A DNA stretch of 62,000 nucleotides from Neocallimastix lanati (nom. inval.) (Eukaryota > Neocallimastigomycota > Neocallimastigomycetes > Neocallimastigales > Neocallimastigaceae). A program made the translations under genes and the position numbers. Location: assembly GCA_016946835.1 (NCBI GenBank), contig JACVTC010000091.1, positions 167,501-229,500 on the forward strand. The letters run 5' to 3'. Under the pieces are notes generated by a model. That model saw only the letters and a program-made list of their open reading frames with translations, was not told where the DNA came from and made no database searches. The stretch's first letter is position 1, and every line of letters starts with the position of its first letter. Positions 22,428 to 34,708 of the stretch are shown here, piece after piece.

Positions 22428-23690
22428 CCTTGTAGGGGTTGATCTTATTTAGAATATTCTCTCTCTTTTTTTTTTTTTTTAATATGGACGATAATTGTTT
22501 CGTTTTAGTGTTTCCTTTAAGAAATTGACGCATGTATCCAACGAAACATTTAAGAAAAGCCTACAACCAGTCTTGTGATATGGGCAATTAACATCCTGTG
22601 TGTCCGTTTCCAGGCATAATGTGCATCATATCTCTAACATCATATTGTTTGAGATATCTAGTTCCATGTATTAGCTATTCTATAATCTCTATAGATTCTA
22701 CGTTGTGGTAAAGCTACGAACAATTGGGGTAGTTATACCAAAGATTCCGTTATTGTATGTGTATCGAGAGAATATGGATTTGATTAAGTTTCAAGTTGTT
22801 ATCTATGTCTAGATCGTTTTTCCATGAGGCGAAGTGCCGCGGTTTTCCGCTAGGCAAACAAAAAAACTTTCAAAAGTATATAACATGATATTTGCATATA
22901 TCGCAAGTTTCATTAATGTAGTTCATTAATGATACAAATAATTGTAATATTAGTATATTGATACTATTTGTTTGTGGTTTTAAAAGTTGCATCATTTTAG
23001 TCAGTGACAATAGGTGACAACAAACCCCTAGCTGTCGATCATCATATAATTGCTATTGATAGTTATATGACCTTTTGTATTGGCAACCGCAATCTAAATG
23101 GTACTTTTTACTCGAGATTTGTTGCAATAATATCATGAAATACACAATGTTACAACTATGATTAGAATTCATCCCCAAAAAAGGGTTTCAAATCCCTTCT
23201 GTCATACTAGATACTAACCGCTATCGCTAAATTCGGATATTTCGTTATGTACATCCTTTGTTCGTATTTATTATTTAGAAGAACATTTCGACGTCCTCTT
23301 TTCACGTCTTCCCGATATGCTTTGCTACAGTACATATCTATATTTATAACGGCTTCCCAAAGAAATGAAACTACATAATTGTTGTCACAATGAGCCACCG
23401 GCACCTGATTATTAAAGCCTCAGTGATTTTTCAATGAATTGACCTTACCAAGCATTCTGAATTGTTAGTGTAATTAAAGCTCACATGCACTTATCCGCTT
23501 GAACTGTTGTATAGTTAACAGCTATCGATAAAGCATTTAGTCAAATTGCTGTGATAATTTTGGATTTAGTCATATTAACCTGTGTACATAAAATCGGTAT
23601 TGGTACATGTATTCTTTTTTTTTTTTTGAAAAAAGAAGATACAGTCGTATGTTTTTTTTTTTTTTTTTTTTTTGAGCATCTTCCTTGCTC
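22428..23690. other. Compositionally distinct region without a clear gene
   Basis: Visibly richer in G and C than its neighbours, with words such as GTGCCGCGGTTTTCCGC (about 22834) and CCTGTGTGTCCGTTTCC. A minus-strand frame at 23207-23404 encodes KAYREDVKRGRRNVLLNNKY and neighbours that look like real protein, but it is short and unrecognised. Probably a decayed mobile element or foreign DNA; which one cannot be told from the sequence. Confidence 0.45.
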
Positions 23691-24990
23691 ATAATTTCTG
23701 TAGTAGTAGTAGTTGTATCATATTATAACTTGTATTAGTATATTTCCTATTTATTATATATTTATTATATAAAATATTGAAAAGATTAGAATAATTTTTT
23801 ACATAATTTAAATTATTATTTAAAAAATTAATTATTAATTTTTTATATTTAATTTTTAATTTATTTTTATATATTTACTTAATTAAATGGATATAAAGAA
23901 ATAAATTAAAATATTAATAAGTGAAATTAATTTAAAAATTTTTTTTTTTTTTTTTTTTTATTTTGTTTATATAATGATATATAATCTTATTGTTATTCTT
24001 ATTTATTAATTTCTATTATATTATAATAAGTATATAGCCAATTAATTTATTAATGGTTAATGTTCATCTAAAATAAATAAATGTCTTTTCTTAAACTTAA
24101 TATGGAAGAAAGTAAAATTGAAATTTAAATTTTAAATTTATATTAATTACTAATAAAATATATTTAACTAATAATTTGTATTTAAAATTAATTTAAAATT
24201 AAAATAGTTTCTGACCTACGAAGATTAATGTTATATATTATAATAAATTCCATAAATATATAAATGTTGCAATTAGTGGTATTTGTAATAATATAAATTA
24301 TGTAATATAATAGATTAGTATTAAAACTTCAATAATATATATATAGTCTATATATTAATATAAAGAAATTAAAATATATAAAATATATATATATTCAATT
24401 AAAAATCTTAATAAATATAATAATTATTTATATATGTCAATATATAAGGTAATATTTATGAAAATCAAGTAAAAAACTTCAGTTGTGGCTGATAGTTTTA
24501 TCTAATATATATAATATTTAATTATTTAATAAAAACTTTATTATTTTTATATATTAATAATATATTTAGTGCATGATTATATATTGTAATACATATTATC
24601 ATTTACTTACTTAACTAATGATTGGTACGATCGGAATATAAATATTTTATTTTGTATTTTTTTTTATTCTTTAATTATTTAAATTTTTTTACTTTTCATT
24701 TGATAAATAGTTTATTTAGAATTTATATATTTAAATACAATATTGACAAATAATTATAATTATAATATATTTAATAACTATTTACTAATATAATTTATTT
24801 TTTTATTATAATTAATTTTAATATATTTAATATATAATAACAATATAATTATGTATAATGGGATAGGCTGCTTAATAAAAATAAACTTAAATAAATTTCT
24901 ATAAATTATAAATTTAATATTGACTGAACCATTTATTAAATTTTAATTAAAAATTTTAAGAAAAAAATTTTTTTTTTTTTTTTTTTTAGA
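23691..24990. other. AT-rich intergenic DNA
   Basis: No ORF, RNA gene or long repeat seen. It ends with a T run (24967-24987) just before the TATA-like box. Confidence 0.6.
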
Positions 24991-25260
24991 AAGTATATAA
25001 AGGGGAAAAAAATTCGCGATAAACTTTCATCATACATCATTTATTTTTTTTACTAAGGGTAAGAATTCGATTAGTGGAAAATGCGGTGAAGCCGTGAATC
25101 GGGGAAAAGAAGTGAAAATGAAGCTAAAGAAGATTGGAAATTGAAAATTGGTATTAGAAGATGAAAGAGGAATTTTGAGAAATTGAAAATTGTTAAGAAG
25201 ATGATGGATTTAATGATTATAATCGTGAGAAATTAATTAATAAAATGAGAATAATAAGAA
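24991..25260 (+). promoter_or_regulatory. TATA-like box and purine-rich leader before the hairpin array
   Basis: GTATATAAAGGGG at about 24993-25005 is followed by TTCATCATACATCATTTA and a purine-rich, coding-poor leader (25060-25260) with GAGAAATTGAAAATTG repeats. It could be the promoter of a transcript covering the array, or the end of a retroelement. There is no ORF. Confidence 0.3.
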
Positions 25261-27790
25261 AGGGATATCAAGAAGTTAAAAGGAACAATCCAATATTATT
25301 ATTAGGAAGATATTTGTAATTATTGTGACAGCTATTGAAATAGTTACTTCTACTTCAAAAAATATTATGATTTTTTTAATTTACTATTCTACATCCTGTC
25401 ACTAATAATTATTAGTATTTTATGCCTAATAATATTAAATATTAAAGGATAAACTATTTATACGGTTGTATTATAATAGTGTATTATAAGTAAGCAACGT
25501 AAAATATATATTTGGAAAAATAAATAATTATATTTGAATATATAAATTGGCAGCTATAGAAATAGTTACTTCTATAATTAATATTACAATTTGAAATATC
25601 AATACTATTCTACATTTTGCCAAATTTAAATATATTAAATATATTTATAAGTATTTTTATTATAATACTTGAATAAGTGTTTATATAAAAATATTTATGT
25701 TTTTTTAAAAAGAGAAATAAAATATTTTATCCATGAAATTTGTTTTAAAAGATAAGATTGATACATGATGATAATAACGAAATAGTTAAACTTTAAAGTA
25801 AGTAAGAAAGTAGTGGCAACCAATTAAAAAAGAAAAAATATTATTATAGGAGGGATATTTGTAAATATTGTGACAGCTATTGAAATAGTTACTTCTACTT
25901 TAAAAAATATTATGATTTTTTTAATTTACTATTCTACATCCTGTCACTAATAATTATAAGTATTTTATGCCTAGTAATGTTAATATATTAAAGGATAAAC
26001 TATTTATATGGTTATATTATAATACTGTATTATAAGTAAGCAACGTAAATATATTTGGAAAAACAAATAATTATATTTGAATATTTAAATTGGCAGCTAT
26101 AGAAATAGTTACTTCTATAATTAATATTACAACTTGGAAATATCAATACTATTCTACATTTTGCCAAATTTAAATATATTAAATATATTTATAAGTATTT
26201 TTATTATAATACTTGAATAAGTGTTTATATAAAAATATTTATATTTTTTTAAAAAGAGAAATAAGTTATTTTCTTGTAAAATTTATTTTGAAGAATAAGA
26301 TGATATATGATGATAATAACAAAATAGTTAAACCTTAAAACATAAATAAGAAAGTAGTGGCAACTAATTAGAAAATAAAAATATTAATATTGGAGGGTTA
26401 ATTATAATTGTAGTGACAGCTATTGAAATAGTTACTTCTACTTCTATTTTAAAAATTGGGAATTTTAAATTTACTATTCTACATCCTGTCACTAATAATT
26501 ATAAGTATTTTATGCCTAATAATATTATTGTATAAAAGGATAAACTATTTATATGGTTATAGTTATAATGTATATATATATATGATTTTTCTAATATAAA
26601 ATATATATGTAATATATAAATGTTATATATATATAAAATATGCAATGTAAAATAAATATAAAGGAAAATTAATATTATATTTGAATATTTAAATTGGCAG
26701 CTATAGAAATAGTTACTTCTATTATATGAACATCTTAAAATAGAATTTCAATACTATTCTACATTTTGCCAAATTTAAATATAATAATAAGTATTTTTAT
26801 TTTAATGCTTGGAAAGAGTGTTTATATAGAAATATTTATATTTTTTTAAAGAGAAAAATAAATTATTCCTGTAAAATTTATTTTGAAGAATAAGATGATA
26901 TATGATGATAATAACAAAATAGTTAAACCTTAAAGTATAAGAAAGTAGTGACAACTAATTAAAAATAAAAATATTAATATTGGAGGGTTAATTATAATTG
27001 TAGTGACAGCTATTGAAATAGTTACTTCTACTTCTATTTTAAAAATTGGGAATTTTAAATTTACTATTCTACATCCTGTCACTAATAATTATAAGTATTT
27101 TATGCCTAATAATATTATTGTATTAAAGGTTAAACTATTTATATGGTTATAGTTATAATGTATATATATATATGATTTTTCTAATATAAAATATATATGT
27201 AATATATAAATGTTATATATATATAAAATATGCAATGTAAAATAAATATAAAGGAAAATTAATATTATATTTGAATATTTAAATTGGCAGCTATAGAAAT
27301 AGTTACTTCTATTATATGAACATTTTAAAATAGAATTTCAATACTATTCTACATTTTGCCAAATTTAAATATAATAATAAGTATTTTTATTTTAATGCTT
27401 GGAAAGAGTGTTTATATAGAAATATTTATATTTTTTTTAAAATGAGGAAGAATTTATATTATTCTTGAAATATTTAAATTTAAATATGAAGAAGGAGAAG
27501 CAATGGATTGAAAGGAAGGTCATCAAATATTAATATTAGAAAGATATAAATATTTATTAGGTCTTGTGACAGCTATTGAAATAATTACTATTATACGTCT
27601 TGTCACAAATAAATGTATTTTATGCTTAATAATATTAATGTATTAAAGGATAAATTATTTATATGTTTATTATATATATTCTAACTATTCCAATATAAAA
27701 TATGTTTGTATAATTTTCAATGAATGTTATAAGATATATATTATGTTGGTGTGGTTGGTATATGTGTAATAAAAATGGAAAGAAATATGT
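25260..27790. repeat. Tandem array of 540-600-bp units with paired inverted-end motifs
   Basis: Type A motifs begin GTGACAGCTATTGAAATAGT and end CTGTCAC: 25325-25402, 25870-25947, 26413-26492, 27003-27082, and a shorter 27566-27606. Type B motifs begin TTGGCAGCTATAGAAATAGT and end TTTTGCCAA: 25547-25623, 26090-26167, 26694-26772, 27284-27362. A and B alternate at about 220-280 bp. The ends of each are inverted repeats (7 bp in A, 6 bp in B), and A and B share core and flanks (ATAAGTATTTT), so they are old duplicates. The last complete units are nearly identical. A lone relative is at about 61758. No ORF. Confidence 0.9.
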
Positions 27791-28147
27791 GTAAATATTA
27801 AATTCTATAAAGTAATTATTGAACTATTTTATGTTCTGTTTAATATAAAAAATTAATTAAGTATATATTTATTTACATAAATTTAATTATATTAGGAAAA
27901 AATTAATTGTATAATAAATAAAAATAATTAAATAAAATAATTTTTTAAGAATAGAAAAAATATTATATGTTTTTGAGTTATATATTTAATTTAAAAGTAT
28001 TTAAAAAATTATTTAATTTATTTATGAATATAAAATGTTTATTAATATTTTATCCATTTGTTTTATGAATGTATCACCTTATCTTTAATTCTTTATATTT
28101 TAATTTAATATATTATAATAATAATAAATTAAAATTAATATTCGTAG
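27791..28147. other. AT-rich intergenic DNA
   Basis: A/T-rich DNA between the hairpin array and the LINE cluster. Nothing recognised. Confidence 0.6.
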
Positions 28148-29053
28148 TAATGTTTTATATTAAAAGAGGACTTAAATTGGAGTTATGATTTATTTTTCGA
28201 AATTAATAAATACAATAATACTACTATTGCTATTAGAATGGGCAGAGTTTCAGAAGATTTTCCTAAGACTTGCCCATGTTGTGGCGAAGATATCAATCTT
28301 TTGAACATTGGATTTTTAAATGCGATGCTCTTGCATCTTTTAGATGGAATTCTTTAAATTTCATCGATGATCTCTATGTTTTATTCCTTAGGAAGATTAG
28401 AGTGTTTAATTCTCTTTCTTCCTATGACTCTATTTCTAATTTTGAAGATTATATCAATCATTATATATACTTATTCCTTCTTGGTGGGACTTTAGTTTTA
28501 AATGAGCTACATTTCGATAGTGGGGAACAGAGACAATTAAATGAACTACTTTTCAAAGGTTCATCTGAGTCACCTGTTCCAAAAATTGTGGGCTTGGCGG
28601 AATTCTTAACAAGTGCAATACCTATCATAAGTAGTTCGTTTGAGCCTATTATTTGATAGGTATTGCAAAATACCAAACTTATCCAAGAGCGTCGACGTCC
28701 TACTGATAAGGCATAATGATAATACAGGATCGTCATCTATTTCTACGAAGGATGAATCTCGCCCTAGTAGTTCAATAAACGATGAATCCGGGGAGAGTTT
28801 AGTGGACACCACACTATCTATTTTAAAGATGTTACTTCTAGGTTTTATTTCTTTTTTATTTGTTAGAAAGGGAAAAATTCCCGCATGGTACAACTTGCCG
28901 AAATACATAGTATTTTCGAGCTTTTTTATTTTTTTTATTTTTTAAATTTTTTATTTTTAATTTCAAATGTACTTTTCACCTACATGTATTTATTAAAATA
29001 AAATTAATAAAGTTTTGGAAGTGTATAAAAAAAAAAAAAAAAAAAAAAAAAAA
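28148..29053 (+). mobile_element. 5'-truncated LINE copy 1 (RT C-terminal region plus poly-A)
   Basis: The frame TTIAIRMGRVSEDFPKTCPCCG slips at 28308 into SFEHWIFKCDALASFRWNSL. CPCC....(S)(F)EHW.(F/Y)KC is the zinc-binding module after the RT domain of non-LTR retrotransposon ORF2 proteins. The tail continues with FLLGG, GEQRQLNELLF and LAEFLTSAIP, with a frameshift near 28656. It then reaches a short 3' UTR with AATAAAGTTTTGG and poly-A at 29026-29053. The endonuclease and RT core are absent. Confidence 0.75.
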
Positions 29054-29925
29054 CCCTCAAAAGCTAAAAAAGCAATTATTTACAAGGAGAATGATTATGG
29101 ATTTATTTCAGAAATCAAAGATTTAACTTTTCAATATCCAAAGTATCAATTAAGATTATTTTGGATTTCTTGAATTAGGTGTGACTTTAAATTTGACATG
29201 AGTATTTCCATTAAAAGAAAAATCGTCTCAGAAGATTGCCCTAAATGTTGCCCTTGTTGTGGTGTTAGTGTAACTAGTTTTTCTCACTAGATTTTTGCCT
29301 ATAGAGAATTGGAAAAATTACAGAAATAAATCTCTACCTTTTCTAGATGATCTCTTTTTGAAGATTGCAATGATAATTGAACAAAAATTCTTGGATTTTT
29401 CTTTAGATTCTGAAAAGGATTATAATAATAATATTTATTATTTTATATTGAATGCTCTTCTTAGCGGGCGTTCAATATATGAAAAAATTAAAGTTAATGA
29501 TGGGGAACAAAGACAATTAGTTGACAATATTTTCAAGCAAAGTTCAACTTCGTCAACTGTTCCATATTTTATGGGGATTGCGGAGTTTTTAACAAACGTA
29601 ATACCATTAATTTGCCAATCTTTTATGATGAAATGGTATTCCGTTGAATCTACCGTTACCAAGAGGGTCGACGTCGAAATGATAAGGCATGGATTTTCAC
29701 TTCCAGATACAGATTCGATTGATAACACTAATACTGAAATTATTACTCGCAATAATGGACGTGGTGTTATTATTGAGGAATGGGAAAAGTTAGAAACCAT
29801 TGCTTCTAACTCACTTTTATAATTATAAAATATATAATATTTTATTTCATGTATTTTATTATTTTTTTTCCTTTAAAATCATGTAATTTTATTATTATTA
29901 TAAATTAAATAAAGTTTTCTCTAAG

Positions 29926-29964
<39 letters not shown>
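29054..29964 (+). mobile_element. 5'-truncated LINE copy 2
   Basis: It begins directly at the poly-A of copy 1. EDCPKCCPCCGVSVTSFSH at 29228 or so gives the zinc module, followed by a TAG. The frame 29295-29822 carries GEQRQLVDNIFKQSS and MGIAEFLTNVIPLICQSF, homologous to copy 1, and ends at a TAA at 29820-29822. A 3' UTR with AAATAAAGTTTTCTCTAAG leads to poly-A (29929-29964). The 3' half of the ORF is nearly intact. Confidence 0.75.
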
Positions 29965-29967
<3 letters not shown>

Positions 29968-31795
29968 GTTCGAAGGGAAGGTTCAAGATTTCTTTATAAT
30001 AGTAACCCTACCTGTTATCTTTCAAGTCAAGAGTTACCTAAAACGAATTGCTATACTTACTTAGGTGTACCGTGTTAAAATGATTTAGAATTGAAATTGA
30101 TCAGACAGAGAATAAATAATAGAGTAAGAAAAGCAATTTATTCCATAAAAGGATTTCTTAAGAATCCTCATATTCCTATCCCTTATAAATGAATGTTATT
30201 GTCAGCTATAGTAATTGGACAAGTTTCATATTTATGCACCTCTACTTGGATCAAACAAATAAAGGACAAGAAGTACAGACACTAGTTAATTCAGGATTAT
30301 ACTGGATTGGAGGATTTTCTAAAGAAAATTGCTTTACGTCCCTTTAATGTGTTTCTGAAGAACTTAACATTCCTCCTCTTTCGACGAAAATGCGCGATTG
30401 CTCAGGTAAGGTGTTTTAAACAATGGAAAAACTCGAAAGGTATTATTTAGGATTTACTTAAAGATATATCTCGCTGTAGACGTCATGCTTGGGATAAAAA
30501 AGTAAAATTTTAGCTGACAAATTAGATAAATTTCCATCAAAAAAAAGCTATTTTAAACTTTTACTGGAATAGAGATATGGCAGGAAAATCACTCAAAGCT
30601 AAGACATATAAAAAAAAAAAAATAAATTTGAGAAAACTAGAGAGTATCTTAAGTTAAACTATAATTATCCTGAATTTAGCATTGGCTTACGATGGGTACT
30701 TTGTACCAGATATGGATATAAATTCGATGCTCGTGTTGCCAAAGCTGCCAATATGATTGATGTAGACTGTCCAGAAAGGTGTCCTTGTTGTTATAGAAAA
30801 AATATTAATCTTTGATTGGAACATTGGTTTTATAAATGCTATCTTTTCCGTGAATTTCGAAAGAAATATTTTAAGGAAATTGAAATTCTTTATGAAAATT
30901 TTTATATTATTTCTAAATATTGTCCAATATCTAATAGTAATGTAGACACTATTATCACAGATATGAATAATATAGAACTAAGCTCTGATTTTGATAGTAG
31001 TAACGAAGTATATAATATTAATAATATTAACAATAGAAATAATATTGTTAATAATAGTAGAATTAGTGATAGTGAAAATAGAAATATTAATATTAGTGAT
31101 AGTGAAAATTATAATATCGTTACTACTAGTTTAGTGAATAGTTCGATTGGTGAAAATCGTGGTAATTTAAGTAATTTTCTGAATAATGAGTGTGTAAATA
31201 TATATGTGACGTGTTACCGATTATATAACTTCCTTCTTGGTGGAAGAGATACAGACATTATTGATTTAAATTATAAAAAGGAATGGGTTATTTTGTTTAA
31301 GAACCAAAATATTATTGGTGATTATTCAAAAACGCCATTCTTGGTGCGATCTGTGGCTCTCTTAACAGAAATTATGCCTCGGGCTATTACTCGGCAAGGG
31401 TTACTATTCTGAAAATATAAGCGCAAACTAACCAGGAGCGTCAACGCTGAAAATACAGTAAGACAGGCTAGCAGGGCCAATGCTTCTGAAGGAGAAGATC
31501 ATAATTTCTTTCAGATAGACAATTCAAACCCTAATCCATAAGGAGGTGATGTTCGTTGCATATGAACTTTTTTCTGAATTTATTTATACATTTTATTTTT
31601 GCTTAATACTTTTTATTTCACGTTACTATTTCAAATATTATTATGTTCATATTGGGGAAATAATATTTATTTATTTTATTAATTATGTGTTTTTTATTTT
31701 TTATTAAAATTAAAAGTATTCATGTAATTTATAAAAGAATAAATAAATAAAGATTAAAGTTGGCAATAAATGAGGTAATAAAAAAAAAAGTATTT
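29965..31795 (+). mobile_element. Longest LINE copy 3 (RT thumb to 3' end), with stops
   Basis: It starts at the poly-A of copy 2. Pieces: CYTYLGVPC, LIRQRINNRVRKAIYSIKG, GLYWIGGFSKENC, LNIPPLSTKM, YPEFSIGLRWVLC, CPERCPCCYRKN, LEHWFYKCYLF, YNFLLGGRD. YLGVP followed by the connection and CPCC...HW..C is the usual order downstream of the RT palm in LINE ORF2 proteins. Stops are scattered (for example after YLGVP). A frame of 198 codons survives at 30816-31412, with an Asn/Ser-rich insert. The 3' UTR ends in poly-A near 31790. Confidence 0.75.
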
Positions 31796-31935
31796 TATTT
31801 TTATTTTTCATTTAAATCATGTAATTTTATTATTATTATAAATTAAATAAAGTTTTTTCTAGGTCTAAGAAAAAATAAAAAATTAAATATTTAATTAATA
31901 AAGATAAAACAAATTTTCTTCCAGTTAAAAAAAAA
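31791..31935 (+). mobile_element. LINE 3'-UTR fragment
   Basis: ATCATGTAATTTTATTATTA and AAATAAAGTTTTTTCTAGG match the 3' UTR of copy 2 (29879-29929). It is a very short 5'-truncated insertion joined to the poly-A of copy 3, with its own A run at about 31925-31940. Confidence 0.6.
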
Positions 31936-32500
31936 AAAAAAATCTATGATATTACTCTTGAATTGAGAATACCTCCTCTTTCAGGTGCTCTACAAAAAAA
32001 TTAAGAAAAAGAATATCAATAAATTCAAAGATGTTATTGAATCATATTGGTCTGATGTTGGTAAATTCCAAGGAATTAAAGGAACGAATTACGATAATTT
32101 CAAGTTTATAAATACTAGAAATTTATTCAAGCTCAACCATGAATACCCTCATTTAGATTTAGGTTTTAATTGGATCTTAAGATTATGAGCTGGTTATAAA
32201 TATAATACTACTATTGCAATTAGAAGTTTCTGATGATTGTCCTAAATTCTGCTCTTGTTGTGGAATAGGTGATTAGTCTTTTATCCATTGGATATTTGAA
32301 TGTTCTACCTTTTCTCTATGTCAATGTAAATCTTTAAATTTCATCGATGACCTTTTCATTTTATTTGTCGATAAAGTAAGGAATCTTTCCTTACTTTCTT
32401 CTTATTCTAATATTTTAGAATATGAAAATTTCATAAACAGGTATATATATATCCCTTCATAGTGGAATTTCAGCTTTAGTATAAAATTTCATGTATTTTA
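31936..32500 (+). mobile_element. 5'-truncated LINE copy 4
   Basis: ELRIPPLSGALQ corresponds to LNIPPLSTKM of copy 3. It continues with FKDVIESYWSDVGKFQGIKG, EYPHLDLGFNWILRL, a stop, and a damaged zinc module ending SFIHWIFECSTFSLCQ. It then has SLNFIDDLFILFVDKVRNL as in copy 1 (SLNFIDDLYVLFLRKIR). Several stops and frameshifts. Confidence 0.65.
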
Positions 32501-33480
32501 TTTTCATATTTTTATTATTATTATTTTTTATTATTATTATTATTATCATTATTAAATATTATTAAATAAACTTTATTCCTATTAATAATAATAATAAAAA
32601 AAAAACAACAACTAGTCTAAATGTTTTATGCTATATATATAGTATAAAATGTTTGGTTTACTTTAGCAATAAAATAACATTATTTTTCGAGTTTTATTTT
32701 TGTTTTATTTTCTTTTCTTTTTCATTTACCCTACCTAGGTATGTGAGAAATTTTTTAATGGGGGTAATTAAAGTTGCATTATTTCTTTAAATTTTCATTA
32801 TATTTTCATTTTATTTCATGTCATTTAATTTTATTTTATTATATTTTATTTTTCTATATAAAAAATTTTCTTGTTTTTTCAAAAATTTTTATTTTATTTT
32901 ATTTTATTTTATAATATTTTATTATATTTTATTATATTATATTATATTATATTATATTATATTATATTATATTATATTTTTATTTTTTTATTATTTTTAT
33001 TTCATTTTATTATATTATATTATATTATTATATTATATTTTTTTATTTAAAAATTTTTTTGTCTTTTAATAATTTTATTTTATTGTATTTTTTAAATAAT
33101 AAATTAATTTTTATATATAAATTATAAATTTATTAAAAATATAATAAACTTCAATTGATTATTCATTATATATAAATATATACATCTTTATTTATATAAT
33201 TCTTTTAAATAATTACGTACTCTTTACAATAAAAAAAAATAAATAAGAAAATAGATATTTAAAAAAGTTATTAAAACCTATTGGTTAAGATATTTCAATA
33301 AAACAAATGAACTAACGGAACTAATTGCAATAAATTACATATATTTTATTCACTCTATATATTTATTCAATTTTAATTATAAATACATTAACTGTAAATA
33401 CGTTTATTTTTTGTTTAGGATTTAATTAAAATTTTAGGTTAAAGTAAATAAAATTTTACGTTTAAGATGTGAATATAAGT
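32500..33480. other. AT-rich DNA with a TTATA-type satellite
   Basis: It contains a pentanucleotide array (ATATT)n at about 32925-32980 and TTTTA-rich repeats that create a Phe/Tyr/Ile string on translation. No gene. A dinucleotide-like GCTATATATATAGTATAAAATG palindrome-like stretch is near 32630. Confidence 0.6.
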
Positions 33481-33888
33481 AAAATATTTATTACTACTAT
33501 CAGGAGTGGTAGAGTTTCAGAAAATTTTCTTAAATGTTTGTCCATGTTGTGATAAAATTAATCAATCATTTATCTAATAAATTACTTGAATGTTCCATTT
33601 TTTTTAAATGTTAGATCGAAATCTACTAGATTTCATTAATGTCTTTTTATTTTATTTGGGAGTAAAATAAAGATATTTCCTGTATTTTTTTTTTTTTTTT
33701 TTATCCTTATTCATATATTTTTAGATTTACTCTATGATCAATTTTCATATCATTAAACCTACCGTTGTTAAGAATGTCGACGTTGAAAAGATATATCAAA
33801 GAAGAAATTTATGATACAGATTCGAATGACAATATTAATCTACAAGGAGTTATTGTTGATAAATAGTTTAAAAAAAAAAAAAAAAAAA
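33480..33888 (+). mobile_element. LINE copy 5 fragment
   Basis: It begins like copy 1 (ACTACTATC..GAGTGGTAGAGTTTCAG), with CPCCDKIN-like residues. It keeps AAGAATGTCGACGTTGAAAAG near 33770, which matches CAAGAGGGTCGACGTCGAAA of copy 2. It ends in poly-A at 33869-33888. Confidence 0.6.
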
Positions 33889-33929
33889 CACATATATGTA
33901 CATAAGATAGAAAAAAACAAATAAATGAA

Positions 33930-34460
33930 TATATTTATATATTTCTTCTTGGGAGAAATTAGTTTTAGACGAGTTAATTTCTTCCAAGAAGGAATAATTG
34001 TTAAAAAGCAAGGACTTATAAAAAATCTCGCTAAAAGAGTTTTGAGTCTAATGTTAACGGATTAATTTATCAAGTACTGTACCAATCATTAGAAGCCCTC
34101 TTGAGTTACTTTTTGATTTGTATAATAAAATTAAAAAAACCTTTCCAAGCAAGCGATTCAGCGTTGAATCGATATTGTAAAAAAAAAGCTTTTATTACTA
34201 GTCCTTTTAAGTACATCTTAATACAAATAGTTATAAATAGTTTTTCACACAGCAAAGCAACAAATTTTTGGAAATTGAATCAACTAATAATTATATTATT
34301 CTTGATTCGTGAGAGAATTCAGTGGACATCATGGTATTCATTTTACAGATGTTATTTATTTGTTATACTAAATTCCTTTAGTATTAATAGTTTCTGTTCA
34401 TATCATAATAATGATATAATTATTTTAAAAAAATTTTCATTATAATTTCATTATATTCCA
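33930..34460 (+). mobile_element. LINE copy 6 fragment, heavily decayed
   Basis: TTTCTTCTTGGGAGAAATTA recalls the FLLGG coding segment of the other copies, and the region continues at a similar spacing to their 3' parts. The long frame here (34101-34445) shows no conserved domain. Assignment is by position and short matches only. Confidence 0.4.
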
Positions 34461-34661
34461 TTAACTTTTTTTTTTTTATTTTTTAATAAAACTTTATTTT
34501 TAATAATTTTATTTTATCATTTACATTATTTATATATTTTTATCATAAATCATAATTTATTTATAATGTAATTAATTATATTTAATTAATAATTAATAAG
34601 TGAGGCAATTAAAAATGTATTGTAAAAAAAAAAATTGTTAAGCTTCAAATTATTTATTTTT

Positions 34662-34708
<47 letters not shown>

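Noticed and set aside
25260-27790. CRISPR array
   Set aside because: Repeats are far apart (540-600 bp) and the intervening DNA is itself repeated; there are no short unique spacers and no cas genes.
32818-33069. Plus-strand Phe/Tyr/Ile membrane-like ORF
   Set aside because: Arises from the (ATATT)n and TTTTA satellites.
34101-34445. 114-codon frame as a gene
   Set aside because: Lies in LINE debris, has no recognisable domain, and its start is arbitrary.
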